A stretch of 64,000 bases of DNA from positions 64,930,544 through 64,994,543 of the forward strand of contig NC_080675.1 in assembly GCF_030445035.2 (NCBI RefSeq), written 5' to 3'. Source of the DNA: Dasypus novemcinctus. Lineage: Eukaryota; Chordata; Mammalia; Cingulata; Dasypodidae. Shown here piece by piece: positions 1 through 11,819 of the stretch. The position numbers and the translations under genes were made by a program. How positions within the stretch are numbered: the first letter of the stretch is position 1; every line of letters begins with the position of its first letter. The notes beneath the pieces are model-generated. The model made no database searches. It was not told the origin of the DNA and saw nothing but the letters and a program-made list of their open reading frames with translations.

Positions 1-1612
1 CTTGCCTTATTGTGCTGACTAGAACCTCCACTACCATGTTAAATACGTGGTGGGGTGCACATCCTTCTTTTTTTCTAATTTTAGATGGAAAGTAGTCTGT
101 CTTTCACCATTAAGTATGTCAGCTGTAGAGTTTTTATAGATGTTCTTTATGAGATTGCAGAAATCCTTTTCAATTCCTATTTTTCTGAGAGTTTTATTTT
201 TTATTATAAACTGATGTTGAGTTTTCCTTATCTTTTAAGATGTTCATATCGTTTTTCTGTCTTAGTCTGTGAAAATGGTGAATTTCAATGTCTTATTTTC
301 AAAAGTTAAAACAACCATGAATTTCTGAATAAATCTCACTTGCTCATTGTGTTTTATATTTTTATTTTTTGTTGGATTTTGTTTGAAAATTTATTTAAAA
401 TTTTTGTATCTGTGTTTCTGGAAGATAAGTTTGTAAGGACATAGGTCTTATGGCTTTTGGTTTCTTTTTCTAGTAATGCCATTGTTGCTTTAGGTATGAG
501 GATAATGCTGAACTATAGAATGAGTTGGGAACCATAACTTCTTCATAAATTTTGTGAAAGAATTTGTGTAGAATTTGTATTATATCTCCCTTCAGGTTTG
601 GCTGAATTCATAGTGAAGCCATCTGGGCCCAGAATTTCCTTTGTGGGAAGATTTTTAATTACAAATTCACTATCTTTAGTAGATATAGAACTATTCATGT
701 AATCTACTTCTTTAGAGAGTTTTGAGAGTTTGTGGTAGTTAAGAAATTTGCTTATTTTATAAAAGTTGTTGAATTTACTGACTTAAAGTTGTTCATATCT
801 TCCCTTTTTATCTTTTTATATCTGTATAATTTATAGTGATACTACCTGTAGCAGCTTGATATAGTTATGAATTCCAAAGATAGATATTGGATTGTTTGTA
901 AACTGATTTGTACCTGGGCATGATTAAATTATGGTTAGGGCTTTTAATGAGCCATATCAGTACAGTGTGATAAAAGACATGGCAAAGCACAGAGCTGGAG
1001 ATTTTGATGTTGGAGTTTTGATTTGGAATTTGAGGCTGGAGTCTTGAACTGGAGCCCTAGGAAGTAAGAACACAGAGGAAAGAGAAGCAAGCCCCAGGAA
1101 GAGAACACATGAGTCAGGAGAATATAGATAAATAGAGATGTCTCCTTAGACAGGGCAGAGACCCAAGAGAGAGAGACAGAGTCATCCACCTTGTAGTCTA
1201 CAGCTGATCTTGTGAAGAAAACAGAGGCCCTGAGCCCAGAGAGAAGCAAGACCTGGGAAAAGAGGAACCCAGGAAGCTTGAACCCTGGCAGTCATTGGCA
1301 CTCATCTTGCTCAAACACATGGAAATAGACTTTGGTGAGGGAAGTAACTTATGCTTTATGGCCTGGTATCTGTGAGCTCCTACCCTAAATAAATACCTTT
1401 TTATAAAAGCCAGCAGATTTCTGGTATTTTGCCTCACCTCTTTGGCTGACTAATACACTACCATTCTAATTTCTCATATTGGTAATTTGTATCTTCTCTC
1501 CCTTTTTAAATTTTCCTAATTATTCTGGCTAGACTTACGTTGGATTAGTATCCATTTGACTTCATATGATCAAACAGGTTTTACCTATGAGCACAGCATA
1601 AGCTTTATATTT
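1..1612 (-). repeat. Decayed L1 ORF2 (reverse transcriptase region), antisense, split by an LTR
   Basis: The plus strand reads as the reverse complement of the L1 ORF2 reverse-transcriptase region, in the familiar order seen in other mammalian L1s read backwards. The match runs to base 846 and resumes from about 1463 to 1612, interrupted by the LTR at 847-1457. The frame is broken throughout, with no ORF longer than about 80 codons, so it is an old dead copy. The left end lies outside the window and the right edge is approximate. Confidence 0.75.
847..1457 (+). mobile_element. Solo LTR of a class III (ERVL/MaLR-like) endogenous retrovirus
   Basis: A 611-bp block begins TGTAGCAG, ends CTAATACA, and is flanked on both sides by CTACC (842-846 and 1458-1462). 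TG...CA ends with a 5-bp target duplication are the signature of an LTR, and 5 bp points to an ERVL/MaLR-type integrase. An AATAAA signal near 1387 sits in the expected 3' part, giving plus orientation. It interrupts the L1 relic and is therefore younger. A second copy of the same family lies at 43369-43996 in the opposite orientation. There is no internal retroviral sequence, so it is a solo LTR left by recombination. Confidence 0.85.
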
Positions 1613-1734
1613 TAGGATTAAAGTTTTCAGAACTGAGACTGAGGCAAGATTGTCATTGTGTCTGGTTTAAAAGGTAAGGAACTGAGAGTTATTATGAACT
1701 ATCTTACTAGAACTGGCTTCTTATCTTTCTGAAC

Positions 1735-2164
1735 TCTATTAGGGTTCTCCAGGGAAAAAGAACTGACTGCAACTATTATGAGATTTATTATAGGAGCTGC
1801 TTTATGTAACTATAGGATTGAGCAAATCTGAATTCCATAGTATAGGCTGCAAGCTCAGGACTCTGATGAGGGTTTCAATGAATTCCCTAGGAGAAGCTGG
1901 CTGGCTGAAGTAGAGATGTAAATTCTTCTTTCTGATTACTGAAGCCATCAGTTCTCCCTCTTCAAAACTGATTGGATGAGACTTACCTCATTGCTGAAGG
2001 CCGTCTCCTTAGTTGAAAATAGTTGTAATCAGCCATACATGCAATTAATGATGTATTTTTCCCACAAAATATCCTCACAGTAAAAATCAAGCCAGTGCTT
2101 CCTTGACCAAACAACTAGATGCCATAACCTAGCTAAGTTAACGCATGAAATTAACCATCACACA
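1735..2164 (-). mobile_element. ERVL-type LTR (MLT2-like), antisense
   Basis: The block opens with CTATTAGGGTTCTCCAGGG and closes with ATTAACCATCACACA. These are the two ends of the mammal-wide MLT2-type LTR read in antisense. The middle has the typical stretch about a GATTGGATGAGACTTACC core. It is diverged and no internal region is attached. No convincing target duplication was seen. Confidence 0.75.
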
Positions 2165-2925
2165 GACTATTCAGTTTTCAAGTCTTCTTCAATCAAGGGC
2201 TAGGAGAATGACCCAGGATGGATGTTCATTTGGGGGAACTAGGCTTGACAGTTTCCTCATCTGATCTATGGGATGTAGAGAAGCAGTCCCTAAGCTTGAG
2301 TCTGGATCCTTGATCTACTCCCATACAAGTAAATCAACTAAATGAAGAAAGAAAATTTAGGATGGTAGTTGCTTCTCAGATAGGATTTGGGGTACTAGCA
2401 TTAAGAGGCAAATCAGAATTTATAAAGAGATCTCATGGCAAAGTCTACTTTTTTAAAAAAAGGAATTATCCAAATATTGATATAAAGGGAAAGGAGAGAT
2501 TTTTAACTAAAAACCAACACAGCCAGTATGTTGGAGGGTAGCAGAGGTATAGGAAGGGTGGTGGTGGTAAGAAGCAAGCCCAGAGCCTGCCTGGCAGGGA
2601 AGGTAACTCAAGGAAAATATGGAAATACTAGGAAGTGGGGATGGAACCACTAGAGACCAGGGAATCTCACTTAACCGTATGCCTTAATAAGTTTGGAAAG
2701 AGAGATGTGGAAGAAAGGCTGATAGCGTCAGGTAGTGCTATTGCTGGTATTAATTTAATGACTAGGTAGGAATTTGAAAGTCTTATGTTAGATTAAGCTA
2801 TGAGAAAATACTGGGGAAAGCAGCAGCTGGGAAATGTGGTAAGGCTGACAGAAATGGGTTTTAGAAGGTTTAATTATAATATTCTTTAAGTGTTAGTCTG
2901 ATTGTACAAGATTTTTGATGCTGTC
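2165..2925. other. No recognisable gene or repeat
   Basis: Moderately purine-rich sequence with no long ORF and no repeat family I can name. It could be a diverged continuation of an old LTR or unique DNA. Confidence 0.4.
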
Positions 2926-2927
2926 CT

Positions 2928-3006
2928 TAGGAGGTACCAGGGGTTGAACCCAGGACCCCACATATGGGAAGCAGGCACTCAACCACTGAGCCACATCTGC
3001 TCCCCA
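2928..3006 (-). repeat. DAS-SINE tRNA head fragment, antisense
   Basis: The plus strand carries the reverse complement of the SINE head. It includes the inverted B box (GGTTGAACCC at about 2942-2951) and the inverted A-box side (GAGCCACATCTGCTCCCC). Only the tRNA-derived part is present, followed by a short T-rich stretch. This is a truncated copy. Confidence 0.8.
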
Positions 3007-3289
3007 ATAAGAGTTGGTTTTCTCATTTTTTTGTCTTTTTTTTTTTTCATTTGCCAGGTTTTTATTTTTGTTCCAGAACTAATCCTTAATTTCACACTCA
3101 TTTCACATCTACAGAGGATAAAAATTTTCAAAACAAGCTATTTCCATACTATACAATATTAAAGGAATTTTTTAAGGGAAAAATATAATGATATGGTTTT
3201 AAAATCTACACAAAGAAATGAAGAGCATCAGAAATGGTAAAAACATCAGTAAATATATGAGTTTTCCTTCTTTACTTATTTTTTGTATT

Positions 3290-3395
3290 CACTTAAAAAA
3301 ATATTACATTCAAAAAATATGAAGTTCCATTCAACCCCACCGCCCCCACCCGCACTCCCCCCACAGCAACACTCTCTCCCATCATCATGACACAT
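3290..3395 (-). repeat. L1 3' UTR tail fragment, antisense
   Basis: A T/A-rich start followed by a C-rich block (CCCACCGCCCCCACCCGCAC) and the CATCATCATGACAC motif matches the end of the L1 3' UTR copies at 6812, 14826 and 38116. Only about 100 bp is kept. Confidence 0.7.
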
Positions 3396-3415
3396 CATTT
3401 ATTTGTCTTTTGTTT

Positions 3416-3498
3416 ATAGAAGACAGTAGGGATCGAAACCTGGACCTCATACAAGGGAAGCAGGCCCTTGACCACTTAGGCTACATCTGCTTCCTGGC
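3416..3498 (-). repeat. DAS-SINE head fragment, antisense
   Basis: An antisense SINE head (GATCGAAACCTGGACCTC, then GGGAAGCAGGCCCTTGACCAC) directly follows the L1 tail fragment. It is more diverged than the other copies. Confidence 0.75.
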
Positions 3499-3499
3499 T

Positions 3500-4730
3500 G
3501 TCCTTTCTTACTAAAGGTGAAGCAATGGCTTGGGTAATTCTAAAAGTTCCTTGTCAAAGCTATTCACAAAACTCTGCAGACATTTAAAACTCTATGAACA
3601 CAAGGTTCATTCCTTTCTTTTTTCATTTTGGCATCGCAAGATTAATTTGAATCAGGAATATTCAAAATTACTAATATGGCATAATTATAGATTCACATTA
3701 TTCACCTGATTCATTGTTTCAACCTTGCACAGATACAGTTTAGAAGGAGAATATTATTTTTCATATAATTAAATTTCCTGCTAATTGATTCATAGGGAAA
3801 ATCTCTCCATCTGTAAAATTATTTGATGACCTGTACAATTATTTTCCATTAAATGGAAAGGAGGCTTTATTATATGTTTGATCCATTTTCACTAAAAAAT
3901 TTTATGTTGAAAATATTCTATATATTTCATGCAATTAAATTTATTCATCTTTAGTTTTTTTCTTTTTATGTATACTCGATGGAATCATTTCAACTATAAT
4001 CATTCACTTTCTCCAACATAATAATAACAACTATATTTTCAAGCAATACTAAAAAATATAAGGATGAATGTTAAATTTAAAAATGTAGGGAAGAATATTA
4101 AAAACCACCTGAAATCTCACAATAGAGAAGAAAACTTTTCTACCAACATTTTTATGCTTATGAACTCTGTCCAGATTCATACTCTTATGAATAACTTAGT
4201 CTTAGTGCTAAATCAAGCTAATTAATGTTGACATTTTTTCTTCACAATGATTTCCTTCACAGGGTCTTTTTTGTATTTTCTTGCAATCAAAGGTCATTGC
4301 AACTCTTAAATATGAAATATCATTTAATGTATTTGAAATTCTGCTAGAGTGCAAAGAGAATAAGATCCCAGCATGGAAGTCTTCTGACTTTTACAGATAC
4401 ATGCATACACAAATGAGAAGAGGCGTGCCTCCATACTTCACCTGCAAGGACTGACCTTATTTCATTCCACCTACACAAACTATGCCTGGGCAGTGTGGGA
4501 GAGTGGGGAAGGAGGAAGGGGCAGGAACTGTGTCTTCTCCTGCCCACCTCTACCACTGACAGTGTTTGGATTTAATTTTTTTTTCAGGTAACTTTAATGA
4601 CTTTAGGAGTCAAATAAGATTGTAGGTTGCAAATTTGAATGAAGCATTTAATAAACATTTTTTTCTGAAAGATACCATAGTGGAAAACTCTTCATTTTCT
4701 TTGACTATCTTGATGATTATTTTACACATC
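3500..4730. other. No recognisable gene or repeat
   Basis: AT-rich DNA with short T and A runs. No ORF here looks like a protein and no repeat family was recognised. Confidence 0.4.
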
Positions 4731-4785
4731 AAAAAAAAAAAAAAAAGAAAAAGAAAAAAAAGAAAAAAGAAGAAGAAGAAGCAGC
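4731..4785 (+). repeat. A-rich (AAAAG/AAG)n simple repeat
   Basis: A run of adenines broken by single guanines grades into AAG triplets. It may be a decayed retrotransposon tail, but no element body was identified beside it. The lysine-rich reading frame across it is an artefact. Confidence 0.85.
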
Positions 4786-4869
4786 TCTCTGGTTCTCTAA
4801 CTATAATCCAAAGTTTTGGCCAATTTTCCCCAAAAATGTTTATTTTCTTTGAAAAATAAAACAAAGGGG

Positions 4870-5350
4870 TCTTTAGCTACACACATAAAATCTGTTATTT
4901 AATTTATGCTGAATTTAGTAAGAAATTGGCCAATTTATTGTAACACAGCTTGCTATTAATGGGAAACAGCAATTTCTGTTTAATTATTATTAAATAGCCT
5001 TATCACCAAAAATGCATCATTGTTACAGATTATTAAATTGATATGGAATCTCAAACACAAAGTGCATTAATTGTTTCCATTTCATCTTCCCCCTATTTTC
5101 CTTCTGCACCATTGCACACAAGTGACACCCACAGAGAGCTAGTTGCAAAGCTGCTGACTCCTTTGAAGCAGATGTCCATTACAGCTTGGTGGGCACAGTA
5201 TCGCTCAGGTTCCCACAGATATCATATTCTAGAAATTAATCGCAGAGGATGGGGAAAGAAGATTATGTTTTTCTTTCCCTTCCCTGAAAAATTTAAGTGG
5301 AAACAAAAACTAATGCCAACATTATGCAACATTCCCCCAAACTAAGAGGG
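4870..5350. other. Repeat-free stretch, candidate conserved non-coding element
   Basis: This stretch contains no repeat I can identify. It has clustered TAAT/ATTA cores (for example TTTAATTATTATTAAATAG near 4979-4997 and GATTATTAAATTGATATG near 5028) of the kind bound by homeodomain proteins, followed by a balanced-composition segment. The 100-codon plus-strand ORF here (5043-5345) resembles no family I know. Function is only a guess from composition. Confidence 0.25.
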
Positions 5351-6810
5351 AAGGCTAATAACTAACCTATTATTTAGAAGAGGAGTTGATCTTCCCTATA
5401 GCATAATTGCTTCCTGGGTTACACCACACTGACTGTTTCTAGAATATATCAGAGTCAGAACAAAATGGAGTTGAAATATTAATTTCTTTCTTTTACCTGT
5501 TGCATTCTTGGTACTCTGCTAGAATTCTCAGTATTTTTCCCCAGAGCTGTCATGTTTCTGTAAAATGAAAGCAAATATGATTCAATCATAACAGAACAAG
5601 CATAACCACAGAGGGTAGATAAAAATGATTTATCAGGAGTGACATGGAGATGTGATTTAAGAAAAAAAAGCATTTGTTTTTAAACAGTCACCACAGAATG
5701 TACTAGCACATGACAACAGCTTTCCAATCCTTTTCATGACTCCTATTATAAACTTTATTGGAGCTCTCCAACATTCTCAGTGTTTTTTTTTCCAGTTATT
5801 TTACTCAACATATTTCTTTAATATTTGAATAGTATACTGTTTTTTTTCTAAGATATAAAAGTGCAAGGATAACCGTATCTTTTATCTTTTAAAGAAAATA
5901 ATAAAGATCGAAGTTGAGAAAATTTTCCTTTGATAATCTGCCCTGAAACCCTAGACAGGGACAAACAAAATAATCTAAAACTGATTGCTGTATAATGCTG
6001 AATTATATGATGCTTCTCAGGGTGTGTGTATATATGACATAATATATATACCAAAGACATATAAAATTGTGTATAATCCTGCTTTCCTTTCATTTTCATA
6101 TTTCCTTTAAAATGAAATGCATTTTTTCCAAAAAACTCTATAGTTTGCCAGAAATTCATAAAATCAGAGACCAGAAAAACTAAGAAAGAAATGAAGAGAG
6201 ATCATCTTTATTGCCTATAATATCATCACATAATAACAGTGATGAAATAGCAGCTCCCATTTTGATCTTCTGAATTCCTATATGTGTACTGTATTTCAGC
6301 TTCAGCAAACATGGATGAGTTTGCTAAGAATTCATTATATTCTTTTGAGTATTTAAATAAACACTATAATTTGACCTGAAATGTTATGTCTCTTATATTC
6401 AACTCTTAGTGCTTTCAGTGATCTTCTAAAGCTAACTTCGGGAAAGATATCTGTGGGTCAACTGATGTCCAAAGGATTGAGTATAGAAAAGATTAGATAT
6501 ATTTGGACAAGGTACAGCTCAGTGATTATTACTGTATTTCAGATTCAGGTACATCTTTCAGTAGATAAGGTAACTAATAACTTATAAATGGAAACAGTTA
6601 TCCTTCCTGCTAAGTTAATCCACTCCAAAGGCCAAACTGTGCTTTAAATGTTATCATCATTCTTATACACAGGTAGCTTGATTAGTTACTATTTTAGATC
6701 ATAGAGTTATTTCTATTTAAATAACTAATTGGTTAGAGCACCTTCCTACCATAAAATAACTAAGAAACACTAAAAAAAATTCCTTAATATTCTACTCTTT
6801 TTTTTGTCTT
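5350..6810. other. No recognisable gene or repeat
   Basis: AT-rich, apparently unique sequence. Short ORFs are present on both strands, none with recognisable content. Confidence 0.4.
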
Positions 6811-6811
6811 T

Positions 6812-7880
6812 TTTAAAAATGTTACTTTCAAAAAACATGAGGTCCCCATATACCCCCTACCCCCTTTACCCCACTCCTCCCATATCAACAACCTCTTTCA
6901 TCATCATGGGACATTCGTAGTGAATACATTTTTTTGAGCACTGCTGCACCACATGGATAATGGTTTACATTATAGTTTACACTTTTCCCCAGTCTACCCA
7001 GTGGGCCATGGCAGGACATGCAATGTCCACCAACTGTCCCAGCAGTACCAGGACAACTCCAAGTCCTGAAAATGCCCCCACATCATATCTCTTCTTCCCT
7101 CTTCCTACCCTCAGTAGCTACCGTGGCCACTTTCACCACATCAATGCTACATTTTCTTACGTTACTAATCACAAAAGTTCCAGAATAGAATATCAGTAAG
7201 TCCACTCTAATCCATACTCTATTCCTCCATCCTGTGGACCCTGGGATGGTTATGTCCACTCCACCTCTATATCAAGAGTGGACTTAGATTCCATGTGGAT
7301 GATGGATGCAATTCTCCTGCTTGCAGTTATAGGTACTCTTGGCTCCCTGGTGTGGTGGTTGACCTTCTTCACCTCCCTGTTAGCTGGCTGAGGTAAATCC
7401 AATAAACCAGAGGGTAGGAGTTGCAAGACTGCTGAGGCTCAGGGCCTGGCTATCACATGGACAGTCCAGAGATTCAGGTCCCCTGAGTATACACCAAACC
7501 CCAGCTCCAACCACAGGTCCAGTAAAAGTAACAGGAGACGGTTGTGAACAAAATTACAACTCCATCACACTCACGAATACAAACTCCAAAGTAGGGCAAA
7601 CTGACACGGCACTGAACTCCATCTGCCATGACTATAGAACTTGTAGGTCTCTGTAGCCCTGTACATGTATTATCAGGTGTTAAAAATCATGTAATATCAG
7701 GTGTTAAAATTTTTTTTGACCTTGAATAAAAGGGGGAAATGGAAAGGACGAGTGAGTGTATATGGCTCTGAGTCTGCAAAGGAATCTGGAGGTCATCAGA
7801 GGGTTGCCCTTATGCACGCCTCAGCAGGGTCCCAGAGACAGCCAAAGTAGATACAAGCCCAGGTATTGGTTCTTCTATTC
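6812..7880 (-). mobile_element. L1 3' UTR, 5'-truncated, antisense
   Basis: Read from the left, the block shows a T-rich start, a C-rich tract (ACCCCCTACCCCCTTTACCCC), a CATCATCATGGGACATTC motif, then a long 3' UTR body. Shorter copies of the same body lie at 14826, 38116 and, in a second subfamily, at 23522, 58565 and 60440. It extends to about 7880 with no ORF2 coding sequence, so it is truncated inside the 3' UTR. A 14-bp word is repeated 24 bp apart at 7672 and 7696. Confidence 0.8.
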
Positions 7881-7929
7881 TTTTTTTTATCCCCATTATT
7901 TTCCCCTTGTCAGCCCAATTTTCTTCTAC

Positions 7930-8150
7930 ATCACTTTCTTTGTGTTATTCATTTATTTACTCATTCAACTGCATTAAGTGCAGATTATATACCAGGCACA
8001 ATTTCCAAATTAATTTGTTTGCTTTATAAAATATTTGTATTAAGTGTTTTATAAATGGCAGTCACTGGTGAATCACAGAGAATGAATGATATTGTCACTT
8101 CCCTTCAATCTGAAGGTGGAGCCTGACTAATAGTCATGATGTTCTGTCAT
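7930..8150 (+). repeat. Old mammalian repeat fragment, weak
   Basis: ATTCATTTATTTACTCATTC followed by a degenerate CAGGCAC motif resembles the widely dispersed mammalian repeat with a TTGAGCACC...GCCAGGCAC core. It is strongly diverged and the family is uncertain. Confidence 0.35.
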
Positions 8151-9715
8151 GGGTTTTATAATGGAGGGACTCTCAAGTAGCTTATGACCTTAGAAGTGGG
8201 TGCCCCCAAAAGACTAATAAGAAGCTATCTATTTTCTTTAGCTTAGGTAAGATTACTCTTTAAAACTTTCACAAGCAAAATAACAAAAATAATAAATCTC
8301 ATTGGTGACAATTTATATCATGTTTCTAAAGTTTGGAGTCTATCTTATTTCAAGCTTGTACTACTTTACCCATACCCCTGTAAAATATCTAACTCTGTAT
8401 TTCTACCACTAATGAAGATCAAAAATTTTCTTTTTTGTATAAAGAACCAAATGGATAGCAGATTTTGGCACTTTTCAATCAAATGGTTTGTGTAATCAGT
8501 ATATAACTTCATCTTCTAATATCCTGAGCAACACAAACATACTATCCCTTATAGAGTTATAAACTATTGAACCTACAGAAATAAGATTAATAAGATAAGT
8601 AAAGATTTGATTATGAACATTTATATCTAGGTTTCTAATTCAGTTTTTCAACTTGGTCATATTATGATTGCCTTGTAACTTCCTCCTGGCATTTAAGGAT
8701 TTGACTGATACGTTGCCATGAAATTTAATCCAGGAATCATATACCTCTATTATTTATCCATGTCTGCTTTGCTTCTTACTGGTACCCCTAGAGTGAGATA
8801 TTTTCTTGATTCCAGGACCTAATTACTGACTTGAAAGCCCAATTTCCATGAAGGGGTGCCCTGGTGTCTTTTGCCAGATACTGCTAATGCTCTTCTTTGC
8901 TCATTTTAGGGACATCCTTGTTGCCCACTGATTTATTTGTCCAAACTTGGCAGATGATACTCCAACTAGAGTTTGTGATTCTCTTCTCCCAAAGCCATGC
9001 TCTAGCCTTGTGTGTGCTATTCTTATTACCTTGCCTCATTAACTCATCTGAGGGAGGGCAGCAAGACTATTGTCTAGACTCTGTCTTTCAATGATTTCTC
9101 ATGTATTCCCACCACTCAGTTATCATTTAAGCCTCAATTCTTAAAGTATGTCTATAGCTTGTTGAACTATGACAATGCCTGTTATCATAGTCTCTTATCT
9201 TACAAAGATGCTTGCCAGACCAAATGACAATGGATGCTTGTTTAGCTATTTTGTTCTAACTTGTAGTTTATTTTGGAGAAAGCATTTTTTCTGTATAATC
9301 CCAAATGCGGAAACCCTTATTATATTTTTATAGTTTGACTCCATATTACCTTATTGTAATTTCCATATTTTCTCAGTTTAAATATAAACACATTTAAAGA
9401 AAGTACCATAGCAGCATAATATAAAGTAAAAGTATAGCTTCTGAATTGGGTCATACAGAAAGGCAGATTTCAACTCAATATAGGAAGGTATTTCCTAATA
9501 GCGAAAGCTACACTAACATAGAATGGGACAGATCAAGAATAAGTGAGTGGTCCTGTAGAATGCTCCAGTTTAGGCAATCACTGAAGGGTGATGCTATATA
9601 TATGAGGCTAAAGTATCAGAGCTAGAGTGCTTTAGAATATGATCACTAAGGTCATTCCTAACTCTATAATTTTGTAATATGTTATAACCAAGCTTTTAAA
9701 ACCATATGTCATAGG
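8150..9715. other. No recognisable gene or repeat
   Basis: No family recognised. The composition is ordinary and there is no long ORF. Confidence 0.4.
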
Positions 9716-9890
9716 TAGGCCCTTTCACAATTTGCAGAAGCTCTGACCCTCAATTATGTCATGTATAAATAGGCATAATAATTCTTTCTTTCAGAAATTG
9801 CTGAAGATAAAGAGAAAGTTTTTAAACTGCTCTCTCTGGTACTTTATTTGTAAGCAATGTTATAATTCTATTAGAATATTTATTATAGCA
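9715..9890 (+). repeat. MIR fragment
   Basis: The order CTCAATTATGTCATGTATAA, then GCATAATAATTC, then a TGAAGATAAAGAGAAAG stretch follows the MIR core (a CATCTGTAAAATGGGNATAATA-like segment). It is diverged, and the boundaries are approximate. Confidence 0.5.
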
Positions 9891-10199
9891 ATGTTCAATA
9901 ATACTTTAAAGGTCATTTAGTTCAAGCACTCCTTTGAGTGCTTGAATTTTCTTTACAACATTACTGCCAGATGGTTATGTAATTCAGTGGTTATAAATTT
10001 TTAAAACAGTGAAACTTTTTTCCTTTAATATTAACAAAAGTCAGGTACATAGAACATAACATATAAATGCAGAAATGTTCATATTGAGTTAGGGATCAAG
10101 GTCACTTGTCTCACCAATTTGCCTCCTTACCTCTAAAACATTCTCTGAGCTTGAAAATCACTGATTATTAAAGTGCTTTCATAGCTCCATAAACCTCCC

Positions 10200-10765
10200 T
10201 ATTTTTTAAGGTAGTCTTTTCCTTCTTTGAGCAATTCCCACCAGTAGAAAGCTCTTTTTTGTAGTGAAAAAAAAAATCTGTCCTTCATGCACTTACTTTT
10301 AGTGATGGTGGAGCAAATATTTGCAGCCAGAAAGAATAAATCTACACGATCCTTCAATGAGTATTCTCAAATGTTTGAAATCCAAAGTTATTCACCAAGT
10401 CTTTATTTTTTAAAGGAAATTATCTCCAACCTTAATGAGCATATTGCATATACATTTTTAATCCCCACCCCCTCCAATCTATTGACACTCTTTTATTTAT
10501 TTTGTTTTAATATTACACTCACACTCTCCAGGGTGATTACACCTGGACAAAGTATGACTTCATTTTCTGTATTCTCAAAATATAACCAAAATGTATATTT
10601 TTTAGCAAACAAATATTACTCTTGACTAATATTGAGATTTCTGTCAATTAAAATTCCTAAGACTTTTTAAAATGCTCTGATGCCAAGATCCAGCTAGCTC
10701 ATCCTATATAAGAGGTTATTATTATTTTTTTTACCCAAATGAAAATCCTTATACTTTCCTCCATT
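10200..10765 (-). repeat. CR1/L3-like LINE relic, antisense
   Basis: Several ordered motifs fit the antisense 3' part of a mammalian CR1/L3 element. They are a CTTTGAGCAATTCC region, CTCTCCAGGGTGATTACACC, and then TATTGAGATTTCTGTCAATTAAAATTCCTAAGAC. Divergence is high. The 112-codon plus-strand ORF inside (10287-10625) is a chance frame over this relic. Confidence 0.5.
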
Positions 10766-10769
10766 TCAT

Positions 10770-11440
10770 TTTCTCTTTTTAAATATGTAACTAGCATAAT
10801 AAATATGACTTAAAGTTTTCATCCAAATTATAAAAAGTGTTCACATGGATAGCTGCAGATACAAAACTCCTGGTGACAACCTCTCCTGGGTTAACAATCA
10901 ATGATTCATTAGAAGTCTTTGGACACTGTCATTCCAGGAAATCCAAAACCACCTAATAATAAGAGCATTCAATCTCTGTTTCATTTTATGCACAAAGGTA
11001 CCTTCAGAAGACCTTTTTACAAGGTGATTAAAAAATGGTCGTGTAATAAAAGTGTTGTGCTTTCATCTACCAGAACAGTTGTAATTCTAAAAGCAAAAGT
11101 TCAGCCTGCATAAAGGTACTCCTTACAAACCATTTGCTAAATATTCATATCTCAGATGAGCAGAGTCAGCACATATATAAGTAAAATGTAAGGACAGTAA
11201 ATTTTTTAAATACGTGGAATTAGAGGATTAATCACTACATTATAAGAGCCTAGACCATATTATAGGGTAGTGTAACTATTTATGATAATATTAATAGTTA
11301 TGATGAGAAAGACATCTGTGTCTTATATTGCAGTTTGTATAAATAATATAAAAACTTCAAATGAGACAACTGACTTGATAAAAAGATATCTATAAAATAA
11401 TGTCAACAGTAAAAAAAGTTGTCTATAAAATAACATCAAA
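10770..11440. other. No recognisable gene or repeat
   Basis: AT-rich sequence with nothing identified. Confidence 0.4.
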
Positions 11441-11450
11441 GGTAAAAGTT

Positions 11451-11810
11451 ATTTATTCATTTATTTTTCCCCACACCCTCACTGTTTGCATTTGCTGTGT
11501 CTGTTTGTTGTTTGCTGGTCCCCTTATTTTTCTAAGGAGGGACAGGGAACTGAACCCGGGACCTCCCATGTGTGAGGGAGGCATTCAGTTGCTTGAGCCA
11601 CTTCCACTCCCTGCTTTGTTTTATCTTTCATTAGATTTTCCACCTTGTGTCTCTTGTTGCATCATCTCGTTGCATCAGCTCGCTGCACCAGCCTGTTCTG
11701 TCATCTCACTGTCTTACCTGTTCTTTCTAGGCAGCACTGGGAACTGAACCCAGGACCTCCCATGTGGTAGTTGGGAGACCAATCTCTTGAGACGCATCCA
11801 CTTCTCAGCA
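11451..11810 (-). mobile_element. DAS-SINE with two tRNA-like units, antisense
   Basis: The insertion is flanked by GTAAAAGTT at 11442-11450 and 11811-11819. Within it the antisense tRNA head occurs twice, near 11535-11610 and 11733-11805, each with the inverted B box (GAACTGAACCC). Between them is the SINE body and at the left a T-rich inverted tail. In sense orientation the order is head, body, head, body, A-rich tail. One target duplication encloses both units, which favours a single dimeric element. A SINE inserted in a SINE cannot be excluded. Confidence 0.85.
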
Positions 11811-11819
11811 GTAAAAGTT

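Noticed and set aside
4610..4864. Phenylalanine-rich or lysine-rich ORFs on both strands
   Set aside because: They are translations of the A-rich simple repeat at 4731-4785.
10287..10625. A 112-codon ORF, one of the longer ones outside known elements
   Set aside because: It overlaps a CR1/L3-like relic in antisense and has no recognisable protein feature.
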